DNA from: Deltaproteobacteria bacterium
GTDB lineage: Bacteria; Myxococcota; Kuafuiibacteriia; Kuafuiibacteriales; Kuafuiibacteriaceae
Assembly (NCBI GenBank): GCA_011526105.1
Contig: WYAZ01000187.1
Coordinates: 1 to 52,607, forward strand
Direction: 5' to 3'
Length of the DNA: 52,607 nucleotides
Shown here in pieces: positions 41,248-48,435 of the stretch; position 1 is the stretch's first letter; each line of letters starts with the position of its first letter. The notes below the pieces were generated by a model that did not search any database, was not told where the DNA came from, and was given only the letters and a program-made list of their open reading frames with translations. A program made the translations under genes and the position numbers.

Positions 41248-43311
41248 ATGATGCTGCGCTCCTCTTCATACCGCCTTCCGCTGGCGCTCCTCTTCAGCTT
41301 CCCGCTGGCTGAAGTCGCAGCGGCTCAGGATCCCTCCGAGGATGAGACGGAGACCTCGACCGCGACCTACTCGGATGAGCTGGATCCGGAGGGGGTGGAC
41401 GCCGAAGGCAAGCTGATCGGCGACGTCATTCTCCGCGACATCCTCAAGAAGGATCCGCCAAAGGAGGCGGAGATCGAGCGGGCGCTGCAGATCGCACGCG
41501 CAGAGCCGGACGATGTCGACCTGCAGCGGGCCCTCGGCGCCGTCTGCTTCGCCGCCAATCGCCTGGACTGCGCGCTGTCTGCTTTCGAAACCGTGGTGAC
41601 GCTGCGGCCAGAAGACCCCGAGGCCCACATCGACTACGGCGTGGTGCTGTACACGGGCAAGAAGCTCCGGAAGGCGGTGGCGTCACTCAGGACCGCCAGC
41701 GAGCTGGATCCCTCGAGCTACATCGCGGCCTTCAACCTGGGTCTCGTGAGCATGCAGTCGGGCCTCATCCCCAACGCGGTCATCGCTCTCGAGCGCGCCA
41801 CCGAGCTTGCACCCCGGTCGGTGGAGGCGCTCTTCAATCTCGCCGAGGCCTACCGCAAGAAGCTCGAGTTCGACAAAGCGATCGCGACGTACGAGCGCGT
41901 GCTCTCGTTTCAGCCGCGAAACGCCAAGGCTAGGAACAACCTGGGCAACATCTATCTCGCGCAAGGTAAAACCGCGAAGGCCATCGCTGAATACATCGAG
42001 GCCTCAAAGATCGATCCAAAGGATCCCGACTACCCCTACAACCGCGGGGTGGCGCTCTACCGGACCGGGCAGCACGAGCGCGCGGTCGCGGCCTTCGAGC
42101 AGACCAAGAAGCTCGATCCCAAGAGCGCGCGGGCCTACAACAACGTGGGGGTCATTTACGCGCGTCAGAAGGACTACAAGAAGATGGTCGAGGCCTTCAA
42201 AAAGTCCATCGAGCTCGACCCATCGCTGGTGAGTGCCGCTTACAACCTGGGGGTCGGCTACCTCTCGCTGCGAGAATACGACCTGGCGATCTCCACCCTG
42301 CAAGACGTCTTGTTGCTCGATCCCACCTTCGTCGATGGCCACAAGGCCCTCGGTGATGCGCTCTTTCGCAAGGGCCACCTCAAGCTCGCCAAAGCGCAGT
42401 ACATGGAGGTGCTTCGTCTGCGCCCCGGTGACGCCGAAGCGATGAGGCAGTCCGCGCTGGTCGCGTCCGTCGAGGGCAAGACCGCAGACGCGATCGAGCA
42501 GCTCCGCGAGTCGATCAAGCTCAACCCCTACGATATGCGCGCCCACTTCTACCTGGCGCGTGCGTACGCCGAGACCGGAGAGGTCGAGAAGGCCGAGGCT
42601 CACTACCGAGAGGCGATCGAGGTGGGGAGCAAAGAGGAGTCCGGGGTGGCAGACCCAGAGCTTCACTTCTTCTTCGGCGAGCTTCTGGCCGCGCTCAACC
42701 GCGGGGCGGAGGCCTTCAAGCAGTATGAGTCTGCAGTCCGCGGTGATTCCTCCTACGGTCCAGCACACTTCCGCATGGGTGAGATCCTCTTGGGTCAAGG
42801 TCGGCACAAGCCGGCGCTCGTCTCCTTCGAGGAGGCCGCCAAAGACCCCGAGCTCAAGGCGGAGGCGCTGTTCAAGCTCGGTGAGACTCTCGATCAGCAG
42901 GGCAGTCTCGAGCGCGCGGTCGAGAGCTACAAGAAGGCCTTGGCGATTCGTCCCACCTACGCTGAGGTGCGGGCCGAGCTCTGCTCCGCCTACCACAGGC
43001 AGGGCAACACGGACCTTGCGTTGTCCGAGTGCCGACGAGCCATCCGAGAGAACAAGGCGCTCTCCAGGGCGCACTACTACTTGGCGTTTCCGCTTTACAA
43101 GAAGGGGCAGACGGACGCCGCGCTGAGCGAACTCGAGACCGCGGTTCAGATCGAGCCCGGCTTCGCCGAGGCGCACTACTTCTTGGGGCGGATGTATCTC
43201 GACCGTAAGCAACCGGACAAAGCGGCCGAGTACTTCAAGAGCGCTGTGCGCCTCAAGCCGGACTACGACGAGGCGCAGATCGCGCTTCGCAAGATCCAGT
43301 CGGGCACCTAG
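41248..43311 (+). CDS. Secreted TPR protein of the envelope-machine cluster
   Basis: A 687-residue protein with a signal peptide ending near EVAAA-Q (about residue 26), then an acidic linker and, from about 80 to the end, some fifteen consecutive TPR units. They are almost canonical: 'PEDPEAHIDYGVVLYTGKKL', 'AFNLGLVSMQSGLIPNAVIA', 'ALFNLAEAYRKKLEFDKAIA', 'ARNNLGNIYLAQGKTAKAIA', ending with 'AHYFLGRMYLDRKQPDKAAE'. This is a protein-protein scaffold in the periplasm. It is 8 bases after the coiled-coil lipoprotein gene and 8 bases before the regulator. It resembles the TPR components (GltI/AgmK-like in type though far smaller) of gliding machines, but TPRs alone do not prove homology. Confidence 0.87.
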   Translation: MMLRSSSYRLPLALLFSFPLAEVAAAQDPSEDETETSTATYSDELDPEGVDAEGKLIGDVILRDILKKDPPKEAEIERALQIARAEPDDVDLQRALGAVCFAANRLDCALSAFETVVTLRPEDPEAHIDYGVVLYTGKKLRKAVASLRTASELDPSSYIAAFNLGLVSMQSGLIPNAVIALERATELAPRSVEALFNLAEAYRKKLEFDKAIATYERVLSFQPRNAKARNNLGNIYLAQGKTAKAIAEYIEASKIDPKDPDYPYNRGVALYRTGQHERAVAAFEQTKKLDPKSARAYNNVGVIYARQKDYKKMVEAFKKSIELDPSLVSAAYNLGVGYLSLREYDLAISTLQDVLLLDPTFVDGHKALGDALFRKGHLKLAKAQYMEVLRLRPGDAEAMRQSALVASVEGKTADAIEQLRESIKLNPYDMRAHFYLARAYAETGEVEKAEAHYREAIEVGSKEESGVADPELHFFFGELLAALNRGAEAFKQYESAVRGDSSYGPAHFRMGEILLGQGRHKPALVSFEEAAKDPELKAEALFKLGETLDQQGSLERAVESYKKALAIRPTYAEVRAELCSAYHRQGNTDLALSECRRAIRENKALSRAHYYLAFPLYKKGQTDAALSELETAVQIEPGFAEAHYFLGRMYLDRKQPDKAAEYFKSAVRLKPDYDEAQIALRKIQSGT

Positions 43312-43319
43312 GGGCAACG

Positions 43320-44681
43320 GTGAGCACCCCTTCCTCCCGCCAGACGCGAGTGTTGGGACAGGACGAGCCGCTCCGCCCGTCTGTTCAGCAGTATCGGCTC
43401 GTCGTGCTCCGAGGTCCCCAGCCCGGACAGTTCGTCGAAATCACGGACGCCACAACGATGGTCGGCAAAGGACCGGACAACGACCTCTCGATTCCGGACG
43501 CCACCGTTTCGCGTCAGCACTTCGTGATCGTTCGGGATGGCTCCACCTACACGTTGCGAGACCTGGGCTCCACCAACGGTACCTGGCTGGAAGAGACACA
43601 GATCCGTGAGGCCTTCCTGAAGCCGGGTTCTCGCATCAAGGCCGGTGAGGTCCTGATGCGGTTTCAACCGGTGGCAGCGGCGGTCGAGCTCGACGAGCCC
43701 GCCGAGGAGATGACCCGATTCGGTCCGCTGGTGAGCCGCAGCGCCCGCAATCGCGAGATCTTCGGATTGCTCCGCAAGGTGGCCCCCGGTGATGCCACCA
43801 TCCTGCTCATCGGCGAGACGGGTACCGGAAAGACGGCCACCGCCAAAGCCATTCACGAAGGTTCGGCTCGAAAAGAGGGTCCGTTCGTCGTAGTGGACTG
43901 CGGCGCGATATCAAAGAGCCTCATCGAGAGCGAGCTCTTCGGCCACGAGCGCGGTTCCTTCACCGGCGCCACTCAGGCTCGAAAGGGCGCGATGGAGGTC
44001 TGTGCAGGCGGCACACTCTTCATCGACGAACTCGACGACCTCCCGATGGACGTTCAGCCCAAGCTGTTGCGTGCGCTGGACGAGCGGGAGATCTACCGAG
44101 TCGGTTCGCACAAGCCGATTCGTCTAGACCTGCGTGTGGTCGCCGCTTCAAAAAAGGACCTGCGCATCGAGGTCCGCGAAGGACGCTTTCGCGAAGACCT
44201 CTTCTTTCGCCTCTCGGTCGTGATGGTTCCGATGTTGCCCTTGCGAGAGCGGCTCGAGGACGTTCCGCTTCTGGTGGATCACTTTCTCGGAGAGCCGGGG
44301 GCCTTCGATGCTCTGCGGCCCGACGTGAAGGAGCGCCTGAGTCACCACACGTACCCGGGCAATCTGCGTGAGCTCAAGAACGCGCTCGAGCGTGCGAGCT
44401 ATACCGGCGAACTCGACTCCATCGACCCCGGCACCTTTCAGCCCGACCGAGTCGAAGACGGCGCCTTCCAGGCGGTGCTCGACTACAAGCGCCCGTTCAA
44501 GGAAGTCAAAGAGGCGCTCGTGGGTCGCTTCGAACGCGAGTATCTGCGTCAGCTCCTGCTCCGCTCAGAAGGCAACATGGCACGAGCCGCACGCGAGGCG
44601 GGGATCGATCGCAAGTACCTCTACATGCTCATGAAGAAGTACGAGCTCGCGCCGGGTGAGATCCCGAGCGAAGAGAGCTGA
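43320..44681 (+). CDS. FHA-domain sigma-54-dependent activator
   Basis: A 453-residue bacterial enhancer-binding protein. An FHA domain at about 25-115 ('TMVGKGPDNDLSIPDATVSRQHFVI', in part, with a good SxxH and 'GSTNGTW') replaces the usual receiver domain. The AAA+ domain has Walker A GETGTGKT at 165-172, the sigma-54 contact loop GSFTGA at 212-217 (A to S at the second position, common), 'GGTLFIDELDDLP' Walker B and the 'LRERLEDVPLL' block. A Fis-type helix-turn-helix is at about 420-445 ('MARAAREAGIDRKYLYMLMK'). It would switch on sigma-54 promoters when a phosphothreonine partner, probably marked by a Ser/Thr kinase, binds. Start GTG at 43320, 8 bases after the TPR gene. A role in controlling the upstream machine is likely but inferred. 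Confidence 0.92.
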   Translation: MSTPSSRQTRVLGQDEPLRPSVQQYRLVVLRGPQPGQFVEITDATTMVGKGPDNDLSIPDATVSRQHFVIVRDGSTYTLRDLGSTNGTWLEETQIREAFLKPGSRIKAGEVLMRFQPVAAAVELDEPAEEMTRFGPLVSRSARNREIFGLLRKVAPGDATILLIGETGTGKTATAKAIHEGSARKEGPFVVVDCGAISKSLIESELFGHERGSFTGATQARKGAMEVCAGGTLFIDELDDLPMDVQPKLLRALDEREIYRVGSHKPIRLDLRVVAASKKDLRIEVREGRFREDLFFRLSVVMVPMLPLRERLEDVPLLVDHFLGEPGAFDALRPDVKERLSHHTYPGNLRELKNALERASYTGELDSIDPGTFQPDRVEDGAFQAVLDYKRPFKEVKEALVGRFEREYLRQLLLRSEGNMARAAREAGIDRKYLYMLMKKYELAPGEIPSEES

Positions 44682-44685
44682 GCAC

Positions 44686-46977
44686 ATGAAGTGCGCCTCG
44701 AGGCTCGTGCCGTTGGCCGGGCTCGCCATCTTGGTCGCCTGCAAACGCGGACCAGAGTCGGTCGAAAAAGCTGCTGCGCCGCTCATCGGAGCGACGCTCC
44801 TCGACGTCGGGCCCCGGATTCTGAGCAACGAGACCCATTACCCAATATCGCTCTACGGTCACGGCTTCACCGAGGGGCTCACGTTGGTCTTGTCGGGTGA
44901 GCGGCGGATCGAACTCGAGACCGCCTTTGTGAGCGAAACCGAGCTCGGCGCGGTGCTGCCAGCAGGACAGCTCGTGACCCGCGACTCTACGCGAGAGGCG
45001 TTCGACCTTCAGCTCCAGCTTCGGAGGGCGGACAAGACCATGCTCGAGGGCCAGGCGGTGCTCACGGTGGTGAATGACCAGAGCTTCTTCACCCCGCTCG
45101 CGCTGGAACTTGGCGCCGATGAGGGTCAGGTCTTCGTCACCTCCCGGACCACCGACGAGCTCTTGCTCGTGGACCGCAAGAACGGTGGGCTCGAGCGGAT
45201 CCCGGTGGGTGATGGGCCGGTGGGGCTCGCTCGCTGGCGGAAGGGCAAAGCAGTTCATCTCGTCGTCAGCCACGAGTCGGGCGCGGAGCTCTTGGTGCTC
45301 AGAGCGGACGCCCCGTCGGAGCGTTACTCGATCCCGGTGCCCGCGCGCTCTCGCGGGGTGACGGTCATCGGCGACGTGGCGTACGTGGCCAATCAGCTCG
45401 AGGACTCGGTGCTCGAGATCGATCTGGTCGGGAGGGAGATCCGTCGGCGAATACCGGTCGGCGTGAACCCGGGCGCGACCGCCGCGGTCGGAGCCGGGAA
45501 GCTCGCGGTGGGAAACCATGGCTCCGACGACACTTCGATCGTAAAGCTCGAGGACGGTGTCGAGCATCGTATCGTTCCTGGCCCCGGGGCTCCGATTGTG
45601 GGCGGCCACACCGAGCCCTACGCCAAGTACGTCATGGGCGGAAAAGTCGCTCGCGCGCTGGCCGGTGACGCCGAGCGAGGGCTCGTCTTTGCCGCCACGC
45701 TCGGACCCAACATCGGTCCCAACCCCGATCGCATGGAAGTGACGATGAACGGAGGGATCTCCGTCATCGATGCCAAGTCCTCACGGTTCGTACGGCACGT
45801 GTCGCTCCTGCGCGGTGTTCCGGAAGCGCTGGCCCTTGATGAGGCTCGTGGATTGCTCTACGTCGCCGACCAAGCCACGGGTCGAGTGGTGGTCATGAGC
45901 ACCGCGGCGCTCGCCAACACGGATGAGAGCGCGAAGAAGGCCATTCTCGGGTTCTTGGAGATCACTCCGCCTGCGGATGCTCGGCTCGTCCGTCCGGCGG
46001 AGGACTTCGCGATCAAAGGTCGCGCCGGCACTTCGATTCACACCGGTCCGGCCGACCTCCGACTCGTAGACGGCGGCCGAACTCTGCTGGTCCTGTGTCG
46101 TTTCTCGCGCGAGTTGGTGGAGCTCGACGTGAGCGCGGCGAGCAAGGGGCTTCTCGCCGAGAAAATGCGGCACGCTCTCCACAGCGGTCCCGACCAGGAG
46201 ACTCGACGTCTCGGCGAGATCCTCTACTTCACCGATCTCGGAAACAGCCGCATGACCTGCGACACCTGCCATCCCTCGGGGCACGCGGGCGGTCTGCTCT
46301 TCACGAAGGGCCGACCGATGCGGATCTACCGCTCCCCGAGCCTTCGCGGGGCGCGCGAGAGCCCGCCGTTCTTCACCCCCACCAAGCTCGAGAGCCTCTA
46401 CGACATGTCTCGGCAGGTCCTCGCTCGCAATCGGTATGAGAACCCGGTGCCGACCACGTTCGAGAAGAAGGCGCTCACGCTCTATGTAACCCTCTTGCCC
46501 ACGCCGCCGAACCCGTATCGGACGAAAAGCGGCGTTCGACCGGAGACCCTTCGTTTGCCAGACCAAGTCGCCGGGCGGCCCGAGGCGGGGAGGGCGCTGT
46601 TCTACGGCAAGGGCGGTTGCGCCGAAAAGAGGTGCCATCCACCGCCACACTTCACCGCGGACCAAGACCCGAAGACACGCGGCCTGCTTCACCACGTGGG
46701 TACCCCGCTCGCGCTGGGCCTGCGGCCGGAGATGCAGGACATGCAGCCGGACTACGGCTGGCCGGCGGCCGCGCTTCTTGGGGTGTGGGACTCCTTCCCG
46801 CTTCTCGCGAGTGGTGCGGGGGGTAGCTCGGTCAACGCGACCGGGCAGATCGAGGCGAGTGATCCTTTTGCGCTGCGTCGGGTGCTCGAAGGCCCCATGG
46901 CCCGCACGCATGGCGGAATGGCCGCGCTCAGCGAGGTCGAGCGGAATGACCTCTTGGCCTTTCTTCTCACGCTCTAG
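44686..46977 (+). CDS. Lipoprotein with beta-propeller and di-heme cytochrome c region
   Basis: A 763-residue lipoprotein (lipobox LVAC, C19). Residues about 35-130 look like an IPT/TIG immunoglobulin-like domain ('GPRILSNETHYPISLYGHGF'). About 135-440 is a YVTN/NHL-type propeller ('IPVGDGPVGLARWRKGKAV', 'RIPVGVNPGATAAVGAGKLA', 'LDEARGLLYVADQATGRVVV'). The C-terminal third has a canonical heme motif C525-x2-C-H529 (MTCDTCH) and a second CX4CH motif C645...C650-H651 (CAEKRCH), as in di-heme cytochrome c peroxidase/MauG-type proteins. It would hold two hemes outside the cytoplasm. It starts only 4 bases after the sigma-54 activator gene, and probably delivers or receives electrons from the next gene's multiheme protein. 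Confidence 0.85.
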   Translation: MKCASRLVPLAGLAILVACKRGPESVEKAAAPLIGATLLDVGPRILSNETHYPISLYGHGFTEGLTLVLSGERRIELETAFVSETELGAVLPAGQLVTRDSTREAFDLQLQLRRADKTMLEGQAVLTVVNDQSFFTPLALELGADEGQVFVTSRTTDELLLVDRKNGGLERIPVGDGPVGLARWRKGKAVHLVVSHESGAELLVLRADAPSERYSIPVPARSRGVTVIGDVAYVANQLEDSVLEIDLVGREIRRRIPVGVNPGATAAVGAGKLAVGNHGSDDTSIVKLEDGVEHRIVPGPGAPIVGGHTEPYAKYVMGGKVARALAGDAERGLVFAATLGPNIGPNPDRMEVTMNGGISVIDAKSSRFVRHVSLLRGVPEALALDEARGLLYVADQATGRVVVMSTAALANTDESAKKAILGFLEITPPADARLVRPAEDFAIKGRAGTSIHTGPADLRLVDGGRTLLVLCRFSRELVELDVSAASKGLLAEKMRHALHSGPDQETRRLGEILYFTDLGNSRMTCDTCHPSGHAGGLLFTKGRPMRIYRSPSLRGARESPPFFTPTKLESLYDMSRQVLARNRYENPVPTTFEKKALTLYVTLLPTPPNPYRTKSGVRPETLRLPDQVAGRPEAGRALFYGKGGCAEKRCHPPPHFTADQDPKTRGLLHHVGTPLALGLRPEMQDMQPDYGWPAAALLGVWDSFPLLASGAGGSSVNATGQIEASDPFALRRVLEGPMARTHGGMAALSEVERNDLLAFLLTL

Positions 46978-47039
46978 CCTAGGTCGTTCCCCCGAGGGTT
47001 GACCTCGGGCACGGAGAGCCCTACCGCTTTAACCGAGCC

Positions 47040-47849
47040 GTGCGATCGATCCTGCTGTTCGCCATTGTCGCGTCTTCGCTCTGTTCAGAGCCCGTTCGGG
47101 CCGAGCCCTCTACCTGCGAGACTTGTCATGCGGACACGGCGAAACGTACCGAGCACCAGAACCTCACGGAGAAGCACGTTGGTCAGGGCTGCGTGAGCTG
47201 TCACGGCGGTGACGACACGCAGAAGGATGCGGCCGCCGCTCACGCGCAGAGTGGACCCAGAGGCATGTTGCCTCGTCCCCACACGAACGCCTCGTGCACG
47301 CGCTGCCATCTTCCCGGAGCGGTCAAGGGCACCGAGGACCTCGTCGCTGGGGCCCGAACGTATCAGGACCTGGGCTGCCCATACTGTCACAACAGCTCCG
47401 GCTACGGCTCGCCCGAGCGCTGGTCTCCGGCGCTGACTCAGGTGGGTCACCGTGGTCCCGCCTATCTAAAACAGATGTTGAACACGCCGTACCAGATCCT
47501 TCCGGGAACACGGATGCCCAGCTTCACGAGCAAGTGGAAAGACAACCCCGCGCGTGAAACCGCGCTCGTTACGTATCTGCTCACGTTGCGCGGCGAGCCA
47601 CGCGCCCAGGGACGAACGCTGGCGAAGGAGCGGTGCGCTACGTGCCATGCCAAGGATGGAGTGAAGAAGGATCGCATCACGAGTCATCGCTGTGTGGAGC
47701 TCGCAGATCCAAAGAAGGAACTGAGCTGCGTGCGTTGTCATCCGAAGGGGGCACCGGTCTCGGATCGTGAGTGTCTCTACGTGCGTCAAAGACAGCTCGA
47801 CTGCGGGGTCTGTCACATGGGAGAGGGAGATGAAACGAGATCGCCGTGA
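47040..47849 (+). CDS. Seven-heme c-type cytochrome
   Basis: A 269-residue periplasmic protein with a signal peptide (about 1-21, ending VRA-E). Seven CXXCH motifs are at 26-30 (CETCH), 51-55 (CVSCH), 86-90 (CTRCH), 113-117 (CPYCH), 199-203 (CATCH), 230-234 (CVRCH) and 255-259 (CGVCH). The segment 118-190 between the fourth and fifth carries a class-I-like 'PAYLKQMLNTPYQILPGTRMPSF' (in part) and 'ETALVTYLLTLRG' cytochrome fold. It is thus a chain of electron-transfer hemes. The start is a GTG, with a second candidate nowhere near. The last 20 bases overlap the next gene, so the cytochrome and the Tat protein are probably translated together. Hemes are inserted by the Ccm system, not seen here. 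Confidence 0.92.
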   Translation: MRSILLFAIVASSLCSEPVRAEPSTCETCHADTAKRTEHQNLTEKHVGQGCVSCHGGDDTQKDAAAAHAQSGPRGMLPRPHTNASCTRCHLPGAVKGTEDLVAGARTYQDLGCPYCHNSSGYGSPERWSPALTQVGHRGPAYLKQMLNTPYQILPGTRMPSFTSKWKDNPARETALVTYLLTLRGEPRAQGRTLAKERCATCHAKDGVKKDRITSHRCVELADPKKELSCVRCHPKGAPVSDRECLYVRQRQLDCGVCHMGEGDETRSP

Positions 47850-48435
47850 GCTCCTAAAGGAGCTGGCCGTTCTGGCCGCCGCATTCGCTGCCCAAACCCG
47901 GCTCACCGCCTGCAAGAAGTCGGACGGACCGGCGGATGCATCGAAGCGCTCGGACGCGCTGCCCTCCCGACCCGACGCCCCGGCGCCGGTGGGCGTTCGA
48001 CGTGCCCTCAAACCCCAGCAGCGAGAGACCCTCGGCGCGGCGGTCGAGCGCATCCTGCCTACGGATCAGGACCCCGGGGCCAAGGAAGCAAATGTGATCG
48101 AGTTCTTGGACCGCGAGCTCGCGCACCCGGGCGCGCCGGGCGTCACGGCGGTGATCATGAGCGGTATTACCGCGCTCGATCGCCTCTCGGTTCGACACGG
48201 TGGGCAGCGCTTTGCCGCCCTCAGCCCGGAAGAACAGGACGAAATCCTGCGCGAGGTGCAGAACAAGTCCGCGCGAGGCCGGGACTTCATCGCGTTTCTC
48301 GTCTACCTCACGCTCGAAGGGTTCCTGGGAGATCCAAAGTATGGCGGGAATCAGAACGGTGTGGGCTGGAAGATGATCGGATACGGACCGGGGACGGTCG
48401 ATGGAACGGTGACACGCTGCAATGACGACCAGTGA
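47830..48435 (+). CDS. Gluconate 2-dehydrogenase subunit 3-like protein (Tat substrate)
   Basis: A 201-residue protein with a twin-arginine-like N-terminus (RDRRELLKELAVLAAAFAAQ), so it is probably exported folded along with its partner. The mature part is helical: 'LKPQQRETLGAAVERILPTDQDPGAKEANV' (in part) and 'FIAFLVYLTLEGFLGDPKYGG' followed by 'GWKMIGYGPG' are the family's signatures. Subunit 3 is a small accessory chain that pairs with the GMC flavoprotein of membrane dehydrogenases and often carries the export signal for the whole complex. Its stop overlaps the GMC gene's start by 14 bases, fitting that role. Confidence 0.9.
   Translation: MKRDRRELLKELAVLAAAFAAQTRLTACKKSDGPADASKRSDALPSRPDAPAPVGVRRALKPQQRETLGAAVERILPTDQDPGAKEANVIEFLDRELAHPGAPGVTAVIMSGITALDRLSVRHGGQRFAALSPEEQDEILREVQNKSARGRDFIAFLVYLTLEGFLGDPKYGGNQNGVGWKMIGYGPGTVDGTVTRCNDDQ

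Noticed and set aside
41500-43300. Possible DNA repeat array
   Set aside because: Periodicity of about 102 bases reflects TPR protein repeats, with little nucleotide identity.
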